Source of the DNA: Gammaproteobacteria bacterium
Lineage (GTDB): Bacteria; Pseudomonadota; Gammaproteobacteria; GCA-001735895
Assembly (NCBI GenBank): GCA_024225395.1
Contig: JAAEMR010000078.1
Coordinates: forward strand, 1-64,000
Length of the DNA stretch: 64,000 nt
Reading direction: 5' to 3'
Part shown: piece after piece, positions 37,339-50,515 of the stretch
Position numbering within the stretch: the first letter of the stretch is position 1
Layout: every line of letters starts with the position of its first letter
Notes under the pieces: model-generated
Told to the model about the DNA's origin: nothing
Seen by the model: only the letters and a program-made list of their open reading frames with translations
Database searches by the model: none
Translations under genes and position numbers: made by a program

Positions 37339-39018
37339 ATGTCAGAATCTTTTGCAGAAATGTTTGAGGCCAGTGTTGCTCAAATTAATATGCGTATTGG
37401 TGAAATAATCACAGGTGAAGTCGTCGATATCAATCGCGATGTAGTAGTAGTGAACGCTGGTTTAAAATCAGAAGGCGTTATCCCTGTAGAACAATTTTTA
37501 AATGAATCCGGTGAACTTGATGTCGAAATTGGCGATAAAGTTGAAGTCGCCCTGGATTCATTCGAAGACGGTTATGGTGAATCCAGACTGTCTCGTGAAA
37601 AAGCAAAACGTGCTCGTGCCTGGACACGTCTTGAGGAAGCTCTTGAAGCCGATGAAATCGTTACAGGCCGCTTTACCGGTAAGGTTAAAGGTGGTTTTAC
37701 TGTCGATATCGGTGAAATCCGTGCATTCCTTCCTGGTTCTCTTGTCGATGTACGTCCAGTACGTGACACTGCATACCTTGAAGAGAAAGATCTTGAATTC
37801 AAAATAATCAAGTTAGACCAGAAACGCAATAATGTTGTTGTTTCACGTCGTGCTGTTGTTGAGCAGGAATTCAGTGAAGAGCGTGAGAAGCTACTGGAAT
37901 CACTGAAAGAAGGTGAGAAGGTACGTGCTATCGTTAAGAACCTGACTGATTACGGTGCATTCCTTGATCTGGGTGGTATCGATGGTCTGTTGCACATCAC
38001 TGATATGGCATGGAAACGTGTTAAACATCCTTCTGAAGTTGTTGAAATCGGACAGGAAATTGATGTTGTTGTATTGAAATTCGACCGTGAAAAGGTGCGT
38101 GTTTCTCTGGGTCTTAAGCAAATGGGTGATGATCCATGGTCTAACCTGATGCGTCGTTATCCTGAAGGTTCTCGTCTGTTCGGTTCAGTCAGTAATATTA
38201 CCGATTACGGTTGTTTCGTTGAAATCGAAGATGGTGTTGAAGGACTGGTTCACGTTTCAGAAATGGACTGGACTAATAAAAATGTTAATCCTAATAAGAC
38301 CGTTACCCTGGGTGATGAAGTTGAAGTCATGATCCTTGAAATTGATGAAGAACGTCGTCGTATTTCACTGGGAATGAAGCAGTGTATGCCTAATCCATGG
38401 GATGAGTTCTCCGCAACTCATAACAAAGGTGACCTTATCAACGGTAAGATCAAGTCAATTACTGACTTCGGTATTTTCATCGGACTGGATGGGAATATTG
38501 ATGGTTTGATTCATCTGACAGATTTATCATGGAATAAGACCGGTGATGAAGCCGTTCGTGATTTCCAGAAAGGTCAGGAAGTTGAAGCAATGGTTCTGGC
38601 TATTGATCCTGAGCGTGAGCGTATTTCACTGGGTATCAAGCAGCTTGATAAAGACCCGTTTGCTAACTTTATCGCACAATTTCCAAAAGGAAGTATTGTG
38701 AAAGGCAATGTGACTTCTGTTGATGCCAAGGCCGCTATTGTTGACCTCGGTGAAGGGCTTGAAGGCATTCTTCGTGCTTCTGAAATGGCGAAAGATCGTG
38801 TTGAAGATGCAAGAACTTTCCTTAGTGAGGGTGATGAAGTAGATGCTAAGATAACCGGTATGGATAGAAAAAATCGTAGTGTCTTTTTATCTATCAAAGC
38901 GAAGGATCAGGATGAAGAAACAGAAGCACTGCGTGATTACGCTGCTAGCAGTGAAGCTGGTTCAGGAACAACAAGCTTTGGTGATCTGCTAAAAGAACAA
39001 ATGGATTCAGACGACTAA
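37339..39018 (+). CDS. rpsA: 30S ribosomal protein S1
   Basis: S1 binds mRNA on the small ribosomal subunit. The 559-residue product has six S1 (OB-fold) repeats beginning near residues 20, 105, 190, 275, 362 and 449. The third to fifth are the most regular (for example [20 protein letters not shown]). Length and repeat number match the gammaproteobacterial form. An AAGGA-like site (TTTTAGGAAAAA) precedes the ATG. It follows cmk and precedes ihfB as in E. coli. Confidence 0.98.
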   Translation: MSESFAEMFEASVAQINMRIGEIITGEVVDINRDVVVVNAGLKSEGVIPVEQFLNESGELDVEIGDKVEVALDSFEDGYGESRLSREKAKRARAWTRLEEALEADEIVTGRFTGKVKGGFTVDIGEIRAFLPGSLVDVRPVRDTAYLEEKDLEFKIIKLDQKRNNVVVSRRAVVEQEFSEEREKLLESLKEGEKVRAIVKNLTDYGAFLDLGGIDGLLHITDMAWKRVKHPSEVVEIGQEIDVVVLKFDREKVRVSLGLKQMGDDPWSNLMRRYPEGSRLFGSVSNITDYGCFVEIEDGVEGLVHVSEMDWTNKNVNPNKTVTLGDEVEVMILEIDEERRRISLGMKQCMPNPWDEFSATHNKGDLINGKIKSITDFGIFIGLDGNIDGLIHLTDLSWNKTGDEAVRDFQKGQEVEAMVLAIDPERERISLGIKQLDKDPFANFIAQFPKGSIVKGNVTSVDAKAAIVDLGEGLEGILRASEMAKDRVEDARTFLSEGDEVDAKITGMDRKNRSVFLSIKAKDQDEETEALRDYAASSEAGSGTTSFGDLLKEQMDSDD

Positions 39019-39034
39019 AGTAACACCATAAGAT

Positions 39035-39070
39035 GGGACGGGTCCGGGAAAACCGGATCTGTTCCTTTTA
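39035..39070 (+). terminator. Terminator after rpsA
   Basis: A 13-bp stem, 39035-39047 with 39053-39065, closes over a GAAAA loop. Ten of the pairs are Watson-Crick and three are G-U. TTTTA follows. It separates rpsA from ihfB by 30 bases before the ihfB start. Confidence 0.75.
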
Positions 39071-39094
39071 TAATAATAAAGGGGGGTTGTTGTT

Positions 39095-39403
39095 GTGAAA
39101 GAAGAATATGTACCATCATTAACAAAATCTGATTTAATTGAGAATCTGACCAGGAGTCAGGGGCACCTGGCCTACAAAGATGTCGAACTTGCCGTAAAAA
39201 GTCTTATTGAAATGATGAGCGGTGCTTTATCAATGGGTGAAAGAATTGAGATCAGAGGTTTTGGCAGTTTCAGTCTTCACTATCGTCCACCTCGCATAGG
39301 ACGTAACCCAAAATCAGGTGAAAAAGTTGAATTACCCGGTAAATTTGTTCCTCATTTTAAACCCGGAAAAGAACTGCGAGATAGAGCTAATAACTTTAAG
39401 TAG
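39095..39403 (+). CDS. ihfB: Integration host factor subunit beta
   Basis: IhfB forms the IHF heterodimer, which bends DNA in replication, recombination and transcription. The 102-residue product begins at a GTG at 39095 with a strong GGGGGG-type ribosome site upstream. It has an N-terminal extension of about eight residues before the usual [10 protein letters not shown]. The DNA-binding arm [19 protein letters not shown] and the final [14 protein letters not shown] are diagnostic. Confidence 0.96.
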   Translation: MKEEYVPSLTKSDLIENLTRSQGHLAYKDVELAVKSLIEMMSGALSMGERIEIRGFGSFSLHYRPPRIGRNPKSGEKVELPGKFVPHFKPGKELRDRANNFK

Positions 39404-39453
39404 CCATATATTTCAAACATGAATTGATGTTTTAGGTAAACTACAGTTCTGTT

Positions 39454-40614
39454 ATGGATATTGAACTTCTACTACTCATCATATCTGCTTTATTAGTCGG
39501 TTTTATTATTGGCCGATTTTCCTATTCTAACCGTCATTCAAAATCTCAAAAACTCTCAAATATAAACAGTTGTTCTGATTCTTATATTCAGGGACTTAAC
39601 TACCTGTTAGCTAACAAATCAGATAAGGCTATCCAGCTATTCGTTGATTTAATAAAAATTGACAGCGACACGATAGAAACACATCTGGCCCTGGGTAATT
39701 TATTTCGCACTAAAGGTGAAGTTGATCGAGCGATTAAAATCCATCAAAACCTGATAGCCAAACCTAATCTCGATAAAAATCAACGGGTTATGACTTTAAC
39801 AGAGCTGGCCGAAGATTATCTTAAAGCCGGTTTACTTGATCGGGCTGAAAACCTGTTCAAGGAATTGGTGCAAATAAATCCTCGTGATGTATCGGCCCAG
39901 AGAAAATTACTGGAATTATTCAGTATCGAAAAATCATGGAAAGAAGCATTGGTTGTTGCACAGATTTTACATAAACAGGGTGAGCCGGATTGTCTGTTAA
40001 TTGTAACCCATTGTTACTGTGAAATTGCAGAACAGTATCTGGCACAGGGAAACCTGAGAGAAGCCCGTGAGTCACTGAAAAAAGCGATTAAAATTGATGT
40101 TAATTGTATTCGAGCTACACTGTTGTTAATTGATGTACAGCTTAAAAATAATGAATTATCTGTTGCGACCAGGTTGTTAAAACAACTGCTTAAATCGACA
40201 CCTCAAATGGTAGGGCTTTTTTTAAAACCTGCTCGTGAAATATACTTAAAATCTGGATCTGTCGATCAATATCAAAGATTTTTAATATCTCAATATGAAA
40301 AAACACCCGTTACCCGGGTTGCTCTTGAGCTATTAGAAAGCTATCAATCATCTGATAATCATGAACTGCTGGTGTCTTTTTTGCATCAGGCGATGGAAAA
40401 ATCTTCCTCGTTGGAATTGTATGACTTTGCTTTTAAATATTTCAAAACAAGGCCTCAGAAAATCAATGAAGTCTGGACAGAGTTAGCTTCTCATTTTAAT
40501 GAAATTAATTTTAAAAGAGTGGCTTATATATGTAATGTCTGTGGCTACGAAAGTCAGGCCATGCACTGGAATTGTCCTAGTTGTAAAACATGGTCCAGTT
40601 TTAAACCGTTATAA
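39454..40614 (+). CDS. lapB: Lipopolysaccharide assembly protein LapB
   Basis: LapB controls LpxC degradation through FtsH and so couples LPS synthesis to demand. The 386-residue product has an N-terminal membrane anchor (about residues 4-20, LLLLIISALLVGFIIGRF), followed by TPR repeats across about residues 45-340. A rubredoxin-like zinc domain with CNVCG and CPSC cysteine pairs closes the C-terminus. In many gammaproteobacteria the small gene lapA precedes it; there is no room for lapA here because ihfB ends 50 bases before. Confidence 0.93.
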   Translation: MDIELLLLIISALLVGFIIGRFSYSNRHSKSQKLSNINSCSDSYIQGLNYLLANKSDKAIQLFVDLIKIDSDTIETHLALGNLFRTKGEVDRAIKIHQNLIAKPNLDKNQRVMTLTELAEDYLKAGLLDRAENLFKELVQINPRDVSAQRKLLELFSIEKSWKEALVVAQILHKQGEPDCLLIVTHCYCEIAEQYLAQGNLREARESLKKAIKIDVNCIRATLLLIDVQLKNNELSVATRLLKQLLKSTPQMVGLFLKPAREIYLKSGSVDQYQRFLISQYEKTPVTRVALELLESYQSSDNHELLVSFLHQAMEKSSSLELYDFAFKYFKTRPQKINEVWTELASHFNEINFKRVAYICNVCGYESQAMHWNCPSCKTWSSFKPL

Positions 40615-40639
40615 AATTTGAGAAATTCACTTAAAAGAT

Positions 40640-41356
40640 ATGCCCAATACAGACCCGAAAGTTATTGTTGCCCTCGATTTTTCTACATCTGAACAAACAT
40701 TAAAGTTTATAGAATCAGTTACACCCGAGATCTGTCGCCTTAAAATAGGCAAGGAGTTATTTACTTCATCAGGCCCTGACCTGGTTAAACAACTGGTAGA
40801 CATGGGGTTTGATATTTTTCTGGATTTGAAATTTCATGACATACCCAATACAGTAAACAAGGCTGTTGCTGCAGCTTGTCAGTTAGGCGTCTGGATGTTA
40901 AATGTACATGCGCTCGGAGGAAGAGCCATGATGCAGGCAGCCAAAGAAGCAGTTGATTCGAGTAATGTAGTTAAGCCCCCCAAATTAATTGCTGTTTCAG
41001 TGTTAACCAGTACTAACCAGGCCGGGTTGCACGAACTTGGTATCGATAAAACAGTTCAGCAGACAGTAATAGATTTGACGAAAATGTCACTGGAATGCGG
41101 GCTGGATGGTATGGTTTGTTCGGCTAATGAAGCTGAAATGATGCGCAAGCAATTCGGGGCATCCCCCATTTTAGTCACTCCGGGTATTCGACCTGCAGGC
41201 TCAGCCTCGAATGATCAGCAACGGATAATGACACCAGAAATGGCTATGAAATCGGGTTCCAGTTACCTGGTTATTGGTCGTCCGATTACTCAACATGCGC
41301 ACCCACTGGATGAATTAAACAGAATTAATGCTTCACTGGAAGTCTATCGGAGTTAG
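40640..41356 (+). CDS. pyrF: Orotidine 5'-phosphate decarboxylase
   Basis: PyrF makes UMP from OMP. The 238-residue product has the family residues VIVALDFS, DLKFHDIPNTV (catalytic Asp-Lys-Asp network) and the phosphate-binding GIRPAG and VIGRPITQ. Length is normal. It follows lapB by 25 bases, the same order as in E. coli (lapB-pyrF). Confidence 0.97.
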   Translation: MPNTDPKVIVALDFSTSEQTLKFIESVTPEICRLKIGKELFTSSGPDLVKQLVDMGFDIFLDLKFHDIPNTVNKAVAAACQLGVWMLNVHALGGRAMMQAAKEAVDSSNVVKPPKLIAVSVLTSTNQAGLHELGIDKTVQQTVIDLTKMSLECGLDGMVCSANEAEMMRKQFGASPILVTPGIRPAGSASNDQQRIMTPEMAMKSGSSYLVIGRPITQHAHPLDELNRINASLEVYRS

Positions 41357-41433
41357 GATAAATCTACTGACAGTTTAACTCGAAGCGGCTACAATTCATT
41401 TAATAATCCTTTAGCTTTAAGTGTTACAAAATT

Positions 41434-42393
41434 ATGGATCCTAACTTTCTAGAATTTGAACAACCCATTGCAGAATTGCAGGCCAAGATTGAAGAATTAA
41501 GGTATGTAACTGATGACTCTGACATAAATATTACTGAAGAAATTTCCACGCTGGAAAAAAAGGCCGAAAGCTTAACAAAGTCTATTTTCTCCAAATTAAA
41601 ACCGTGGCAGATTTCACAGATAGCCAGACATCCTAATCGGCCATATACCTTTGATTATGTTGACCGGTTATTTGAAGATTTTGAATACATTCATGGTGAT
41701 CGATACTATGCTGATGACAATCCCATGATTGGTGGTATTGGACGTCTTAATGGTAAAGCAGTGATGGTAATAGGTCAGCAAAAAGGCCGCTCAACCAATG
41801 AGAAAATTAAACGAAATTTTGGAATGCCGAGACCCGAAGGGTACAGAAAAGCTTTACGGCTAATGAAGATGGCTGAAAAATTTAAATTGCCATTGATCAC
41901 TCTAGTTGATACACCGGGTGCTTATCCGGGTATTGGTGCAGAAGAACGAGGTCAGAGTGAAGCCATTGCGCGTAATTTATATGCTTTGGCAGAGCTTAAA
42001 ACCCCCATTATTTCCACCATTATTGGAGAAGGTGGTTCTGGTGGAGCTCTGGCTATCGCTGTTGGTGATAGAGTTAATATGCTGCAATACTCGACTTATT
42101 CGGTAATTTCTCCTGAAGGTTGTGCCTCTATTTTATGGAAAAGTGCCGATAAAGCTCCTCAGGCTGCTGAGGCGCTGGGCATTACTGCAGATCGTCTTCA
42201 TGATTTAGGGCTTATCGATCAGATTATTGAAGAACCATTAGGCGGAGCCCATCGAAACTTTGATAAAATAGCACTCAGCTTAAAAGATAATCTGGCTAAA
42301 AATATCGAAACATTAGAATCTGTCAGTATTGACAAATTACTCGATCAACGTTACCAGCGTTTGATGGGTTATGGCGCTTTTATTGAATCCTGA
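41434..42393 (+). CDS. accA: Acetyl-CoA carboxylase carboxyltransferase subunit alpha
   Basis: AccA forms the carboxyltransferase with AccD in the first step of fatty acid synthesis. The 319-residue product has an N-terminal coiled segment (residues 5-50), then [37 protein letters not shown] and the oxyanion-region motif [17 protein letters not shown]. Length and order agree with the E. coli protein. tilS follows after eight bases. Confidence 0.97.
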   Translation: MDPNFLEFEQPIAELQAKIEELRYVTDDSDINITEEISTLEKKAESLTKSIFSKLKPWQISQIARHPNRPYTFDYVDRLFEDFEYIHGDRYYADDNPMIGGIGRLNGKAVMVIGQQKGRSTNEKIKRNFGMPRPEGYRKALRLMKMAEKFKLPLITLVDTPGAYPGIGAEERGQSEAIARNLYALAELKTPIISTIIGEGGSGGALAIAVGDRVNMLQYSTYSVISPEGCASILWKSADKAPQAAEALGITADRLHDLGLIDQIIEEPLGGAHRNFDKIALSLKDNLAKNIETLESVSIDKLLDQRYQRLMGYGAFIES

Positions 42394-42401
42394 ATTTTTC
42401 C

Positions 42402-43643
42402 ATGTCATTTCTTCAGTTGCCTTTTGACAGGCTGCCTGAAAATACAAAAAAACTCTACCTGGCTTTCAGTGGTGGTTTAGATTCGTCAGTATTGTTGCAT
42501 GCCCTGATTAACTATCGGCAACAGTATCAAATTATTGTCTGGCACATTAATCATGGCTTACTGAACAATGCTAAATCAATGCAGGATTTTGCCAGCAAAC
42601 AGGCTGAAAAATATGGTTTAGAGTTTCGTTTAGATAATCTGAATATGGATTCATCAAAAGGTAATCTGGAAGCAAAAGCTCGAGATCATCGATACCGCTT
42701 ATTTGAAAATGCATTGTCTGAGAATGATGCGCTACTTACAGCCCACCATAAAAATGATCAGGCTGAAACTCTATTGCTTAATATGATGCGGGGTTCAGGG
42801 GCCAGCGGATTAAGAGCCATAGCCAGTCAGAAACCTCTGGGCAAGGGAATATTGCTCAGGCCCTTATTGGATCATACCCGTGATGATATTAAGGCTTATG
42901 CACAAACCCACCAGCTGGAATGGGTAGAAGACCCCAGTAATCAAAATACCCGGTTTGATCGTAATTTCCTTCGCCATGAAGTGCTACCTGTTTTAATCAA
43001 GCGCTGGCCTGCTGCTATTTCTCAAATGCAACGTGTCAGTGAGTTGCAAAATGAAAGTGAACAATTACAAACTGAGCTGGCCCGAATCGATTATGCTCAG
43101 GCTGAAATCAGTAAATTTTATTCTACGACCAGCTGTATTTGTGTAGAAACTTTGAATTTATTATCTCTTGCCCGTAAGAAAAATATGATTCGATACTGGA
43201 TAAAAATTAATAAATTTCCTGTTATCGGGTTTCATAAAATTGAAGAGTTACTCAAGCAATTGAATAGTAAAGCAGGAGCCATGCCTGTTATTGAAGGTCA
43301 TGGTTTTGAAATCAGGTTGTTTAAAAATCGACTTTACCTGGTTGAAGATTCTAATGATTTAAATTTAGCCGCAAGTTATCAATTTCCAGACTCCGCAGAT
43401 CTCAATATTCCGGTTTTAAATTTCAGTCACTGCAGAGCCGATGTATTTGACTATTTAAAGAAGCAGGATAAAGGGGAAAGAGTCGAACTGAAATTTCGAC
43501 AACTATCTAAACCTGGTACTGTTACTCCACATTCTCACAGTTTGAAAAGACTTTTTCAAAAAAACCAGATCCCTCCGTGGAAAAGGTCGTCTATACCGCA
43601 GATATTTTTAAATGATGAGCTAGCGGGAATATGGTTACTCTGA
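42402..43643 (+). CDS. tilS: tRNA(Ile)-lysidine synthase
   Basis: TilS modifies the wobble cytidine of tRNA-Ile(CAU) to lysidine so that it reads AUA. The 413-residue product has the PP-loop SGGLDSSVLLH near residue 24 and the conserved HHKNDQAETLLLNMMRGSGASGL-type region (HHKNDQAETLLLN). The C-terminal substrate-recognition domains are present. It starts eight bases after accA, a common pairing. The stop overlaps the convergent galU stop by nine bases. Confidence 0.95.
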   Translation: MSFLQLPFDRLPENTKKLYLAFSGGLDSSVLLHALINYRQQYQIIVWHINHGLLNNAKSMQDFASKQAEKYGLEFRLDNLNMDSSKGNLEAKARDHRYRLFENALSENDALLTAHHKNDQAETLLLNMMRGSGASGLRAIASQKPLGKGILLRPLLDHTRDDIKAYAQTHQLEWVEDPSNQNTRFDRNFLRHEVLPVLIKRWPAAISQMQRVSELQNESEQLQTELARIDYAQAEISKFYSTTSCICVETLNLLSLARKKNMIRYWIKINKFPVIGFHKIEELLKQLNSKAGAMPVIEGHGFEIRLFKNRLYLVEDSNDLNLAASYQFPDSADLNIPVLNFSHCRADVFDYLKKQDKGERVELKFRQLSKPGTVTPHSHSLKRLFQKNQIPPWKRSSIPQIFLNDELAGIWLL

Positions 43644-44465
43644 TGGATCGTGAAACTTGTTGTAGCAGTAATTAGTTGCTTCGACATAACCATGTAAGCT
43701 TCCGCAGTCAAAGCGTTTTCCTTTGAATTTATAGGCCATGACGCAACCATTTTTAGCCTGGGCCAGTAATGCATCGGTAATTTGAACTTCACCTCCAGCC
43801 CCTGGTTTTGTTTCACGAATATAATCAAAGATATCAGGAGTCAAGATGTAACGTCCTATAATGGCCATGTTACTTGGGGCATCTTCCGGAGCAGGTTTTT
43901 CAACCATGTCTTTGACTTTAAAGAGATTATCCTGAAACTGTTCGCCGGCTATGACACCATACTTATATGTTTCTTCTTTAGGAACTTCTTCGATCGCAAT
44001 AATGCTGCAACGAAACTGTTTGTATAAACCCACCATTTGTTTCATGACCGAATCACCTTCAGTAATACAAAGGTCATCTGCCAGAATGACTCCAAATGGT
44101 TCGTCACCGATCATCGGTTCACTAGTTAGAATGGCGTGACCTAGACCTTTCATTTCGCGTTGACGAGTGTAAGTAAATACACAGTTTTCACGTATTTCAC
44201 GAATTTCGGATAATTGATCTTCTTTGGATGAGCCTTTAATTTCATTTTCAACTTCGTAACTGATGTCAAAATGATCTTCTATAGAACGTTTGGTTCGACC
44301 GGTAACAAAAGACTGCTGCACGAGACCTGCATCCATTGCTTCACTCACTGCGTATTGAATGAGGGGTTTATCAACAACCGGCAACATTTCTTTAGCCATT
44401 GACTTGGTGGCTGGTAAAAAGCGTGTACCATATCCCGCAACCGGGTAAAGACATTTCTTTAACAT
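43635..44465 (-). CDS. galU: UTP-glucose-1-phosphate uridylyltransferase
   Basis: GalU makes UDP-glucose for LPS and other surface glycans. The 276-residue product has the nucleotidyltransferase start YPVAGYGTRFLPATKSMAKE, the later LPVVDKPLIQYAVSEA, and VILADDLC. Length is somewhat under the 300 residues of E. coli but is typical outside Enterobacterales. The gene is convergent with tilS and overlaps it by nine bases. Confidence 0.94.
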   Translation of the reverse strand: MLKKCLYPVAGYGTRFLPATKSMAKEMLPVVDKPLIQYAVSEAMDAGLVQQSFVTGRTKRSIEDHFDISYEVENEIKGSSKEDQLSEIREIRENCVFTYTRQREMKGLGHAILTSEPMIGDEPFGVILADDLCITEGDSVMKQMVGLYKQFRCSIIAIEEVPKEETYKYGVIAGEQFQDNLFKVKDMVEKPAPEDAPSNMAIIGRYILTPDIFDYIRETKPGAGGEVQITDALLAQAKNGCVMAYKFKGKRFDCGSLHGYVEATNYCYNKFHDPSE

Positions 44466-44520
44466 GATGATATGCGATAATCCTAGAATTTTATTATAGC
44501 TTTAGATAGACAAACATATC

Positions 44521-45249
44521 ATGATCGAGATTACAAATAAAGACAGTGTTTTTGCTAAACCCCTGACCACTGTAAAGGCTTTTGAGTTTGATGAAGAAGT
44601 AACGCGGGCTTTTGATGACATGATCAGCCGCTCTGTTCCCGGTTATGACTTGCTGGTAAAAATGATGGCTTTATATGCCGACATATTTATCGCTGATAAT
44701 ACCTCCGTGTATGACCTCGGTTGCTCAACCGGTGTTATGTCCAGAGTTATTGCGCAACAGTTAAAAGCGGAAAATATTTCAATTTATTCGATTGATAATT
44801 CTCAATCCATGATAAAGAAATGTAAGGAAAGGCACGCAGAATATGATATCCAGTGGCAATGTGCGGATATTGAAACAGTGGATATAAAAAATGCGTCTAT
44901 GGTGGTGTTAAATCTAACCTTACAATTTATCAAACAGGAACAACGGGATGCACTGCTACAGAAAATTTTTAACGGGCTTAATAAGGGTGGGATATTGGTA
45001 CTTTCTGAAAAGGTGAATTATGATGATTCTAAGCAGCAGAAAATCATGACAGAGCTGTATCAGGGATTTAAAAAAGTGCAGGGATACAGCGATCTGGAAA
45101 TTAGCCAGAAACGCGCTGCACTGGAAAATGTATTAATACCCAATACACCGGCTGAGCATATGCATCGATTACGCAAAAGCGGGTTTGACCAGGTTTTCGA
45201 TTGTTTTCATTGCTTCAACTTTGTCTCATACCTCGCAATTAAGTTATAA
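44521..45249 (+). CDS. cmoA: Carboxy-S-adenosyl-L-methionine synthase
   Basis: CmoA makes carboxy-SAM from SAM and prephenate for the cmo5U34 wobble modification. The 242-residue product has the SAM-binding motif VYDLGCSTGVMSRVIAQ and the family landmarks RSVPGYD, MVVLNLTLQFI and LSEKVNYDD. It precedes cmoB by ten bases, and the two make a single pathway. The prephenate link connects it to the aromatic pathway in the same window. Confidence 0.96.
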   Translation: MIEITNKDSVFAKPLTTVKAFEFDEEVTRAFDDMISRSVPGYDLLVKMMALYADIFIADNTSVYDLGCSTGVMSRVIAQQLKAENISIYSIDNSQSMIKKCKERHAEYDIQWQCADIETVDIKNASMVVLNLTLQFIKQEQRDALLQKIFNGLNKGGILVLSEKVNYDDSKQQKIMTELYQGFKKVQGYSDLEISQKRAALENVLIPNTPAEHMHRLRKSGFDQVFDCFHCFNFVSYLAIKL

Positions 45250-45259
45250 GTTTTCCACC

Positions 45260-46222
45260 ATGAATTATAAATCGTTATTTAGCCTTCTTGAACAAGCCGG
45301 TTTTGAAGACTGGGTCGCTGAATTAGAAAAAGCCAATGAACACTGGTTTAGTGAAGCTCATCATGGCGATTTCAAACGTTGGAATGAGGCATTGAAAAGC
45401 TTACCCGAAATATCTATTTCTGGAATTGATTTTTCGTCCCCGGCGGTTACTGTAAAGGGCACTTGTGATTCTGATTCTAGCAAGTTGTTGCGCGAAGCTC
45501 TGTTTCAACTTAAACCCTGGCGTAAGGGGCCGTTTAAAATCATAGATGAATATATTGATACTGAGTGGCGCTCTGATTTTAAATGGGACCGGGTATTGCC
45601 TCATTTATCGTCGTTAAAGCATCGAAAAATTCTTGATGTCGGCTGTGGCAATGGTTATCACTGCTGGCGTATGTTAAATGAACAACCTGAACTGGTATTG
45701 GGTATTGATCCATCCATTTTATTTAATATGCAGTTTCAGGCGCTAAACCACTTCATCCATGATGATCGAATTAATCTGCTACCCTTAACTATTCAGCGTA
45801 TGCCGCAAAATATGCAGTGGTTTGATACGGTTTTTTCGATGGGTATTTTATATCACCGTCGTTCACCATTTGATCATTTGTTGCAACTAAAAAGTTTGTT
45901 AAAGCAGGGCGGGGAGCTGTGTCTGGAAACCTTAATTATTGAAGGAGGTGAAGGGCAGGTGCTGGTTCCGGAGTCACGTTATGCGCGTATGAATAATGTC
46001 TGGTTCCTGCCTTCAGCAGATGAACTTGTTCACTGGTTAAAGCGCTGCGGATACAAAGATATTCGAGTCGTGGATATCAATCAAACCTCAATACAGGAAC
46101 AGCGTTCGACTGACTGGATGCCTTTTGAATCTCTGCCGGAGTGTCTGGATAAACAGGATGTTAATATGACAGTGGAAGGTTATCCAGCGCCTTTAAGAGT
46201 GGTTGTGCTGGCTACTAAATAA
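45260..46222 (+). CDS. cmoB: tRNA U34 carboxymethyltransferase
   Basis: CmoB transfers the carboxymethyl group of carboxy-SAM to 5-hydroxyuridine at tRNA position 34. I start it at the ATG at 45260, which gives 320 residues, close to the E. coli length. An in-frame ATG at 45185 overlaps cmoA and adds an unlikely N-terminus. Diagnostic segments are KWDRVLPHLSSLKHRKILDV, CGNGYHCWRML, VLGIDPSILFNMQFQA and FSMGILYHRRSP. Confidence 0.96.
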   Translation: MNYKSLFSLLEQAGFEDWVAELEKANEHWFSEAHHGDFKRWNEALKSLPEISISGIDFSSPAVTVKGTCDSDSSKLLREALFQLKPWRKGPFKIIDEYIDTEWRSDFKWDRVLPHLSSLKHRKILDVGCGNGYHCWRMLNEQPELVLGIDPSILFNMQFQALNHFIHDDRINLLPLTIQRMPQNMQWFDTVFSMGILYHRRSPFDHLLQLKSLLKQGGELCLETLIIEGGEGQVLVPESRYARMNNVWFLPSADELVHWLKRCGYKDIRVVDINQTSIQEQRSTDWMPFESLPECLDKQDVNMTVEGYPAPLRVVVLATK

Positions 46223-46338
46223 TTTTAGTTGCCCCGTAATTTTATGCCAGAGGCCTGTTTTTAAAAGCGCATTCTCGTTGAGTTAAATGCTCTTATCTGT
46301 TAATCTACTGCACCTTCCAGAACTCTCACATTTATTAA

Positions 46339-47984
<1,646 letters not shown>

Positions 47985-47985
<1 letters not shown>

Positions 47986-48821
47986 TGAGGCTGTGTACTT
48001 TTGAAGTCGGTCTTGATAAACCGTTTTTTTTAATTGCGGGCCCCTGTGTCATCGAAAGCGAGCAGCTTGCAATTGATACGGCAGGTGCTTTAAAAGAAAT
48101 CTGTGAGAAACTGGAGATACCTTTCATCTACAAGTCCTCATTTGATAAGGCAAATCGTTCCAGCAGTCAGAGTTTTCGTGGTCCCGGAATAGAGCAGGGA
48201 CTTAATATTTTACAAAAAGTCAAAGATCAGATTGATGTGCCCGTGTTGACTGATGTGCATGAAGATACCCCGTTATCAGAAGTTGCCAGTATTATTGATG
48301 TACTGCAGACGCCGGCATTTTTATGTCGTCAGACTAATTTTATTCAAAATGTCGCTAAACAGGGGGTGCCGGTCAATATCAAAAAAGGCCAGTTTTTATC
48401 TCCCTGGGATATGAAAAATGTTGTGGATAAAGCAACTGAAACGGGTAATCAACAAATTATGGTTTGCGAACGTGGTGCCAGCTTTGGCTACAACAACCTG
48501 GTGTCTGATATGAGATCACTCGCAGTGATGCGAGAATCAAACGTACCCGTGGTATTTGATGCAACTCATTCAGTTCAGTTGCCGGGTGGCCAGGGAGCTA
48601 CATCTGGTGGACAAAGAGAATTTGTACCTGTGCTGGCACGAGCGGCTATAGCAGCTGGCGTATCAGGTGTATTTATGGAGACCCACCCAAATCCCGAACA
48701 GGCATTAAGTGATGGTCCTAATGCATGGCCCCTGGGGCAACTGGAATCTTTACTAAAAGTAATGAAATCCATCGATCAAACTGTTAAATCACAAGCTTTG
48801 CATGAGCTAAGCCTTATGTAA
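47985..48821 (+). CDS. kdsA: 3-deoxy-8-phosphooctulonate synthase
   Basis: KdsA condenses arabinose 5-phosphate and PEP to make Kdo 8-phosphate for LPS. I start it at the ATG at 47985 (278 residues); the frame can be read from a TTG one codon earlier. Diagnostic segments are [48 protein letters not shown] and [13 protein letters not shown]. It is coupled to pyrG by overlap. Confidence 0.97.
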
Positions 48822-48879
48822 CAAGTGTTACCTTGAATATCTGATTAATACCTGAAGTATTTTTCAGGATTAAGACTGA

Positions 48880-50181
<1,302 letters not shown>

Positions 50182-50201
50182 TGTAAACAACAGATAAACG
50201 G

Positions 50202-50492
50202 ATGCGCCTGCTGATTATGGCATTAATCATCGCTTTTATCGGGCTGCAATATCGCCTGTGGTTTGGCGATGGAAGTTTATCTGAGGTAGTCCAGTTATCG
50301 GCTGAACTCGAGCTGCAGAAACAAAAATTACGTGAACTTGAAGAAAGAAACCGTAAGCTTGAGGCCCAGGTGCTGGATTTACAAAGTGGCCTCGATGCCT
50401 ATGAGGAAAAAGCACGTAACGATCTTGGCATGATAAAGAAAGGAGAAACTTTTTTTCAGATAGTTTCCCCTGCTGCCTCTGCTGGCAATTGA
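50202..50492 (+). CDS. ftsB: Cell division protein FtsB
   Basis: FtsB links FtsQ and FtsL in the divisome. The 96-residue product has one N-terminal membrane helix (about residues 2-20, followed by YRLWFGDGSLSEVVQL), a coiled coil (about 28-68) and the conserved tail ARNDLGMIKKGETFFQIV. The eno-ftsB-ispD order is that of E. coli and many relatives. Confidence 0.95.
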   Translation: MRLLIMALIIAFIGLQYRLWFGDGSLSEVVQLSAELELQKQKLRELEERNRKLEAQVLDLQSGLDAYEEKARNDLGMIKKGETFFQIVSPAASAGN

Positions 50493-50515
50493 TTTTACTG
50501 CTTACCGGTTCTTAA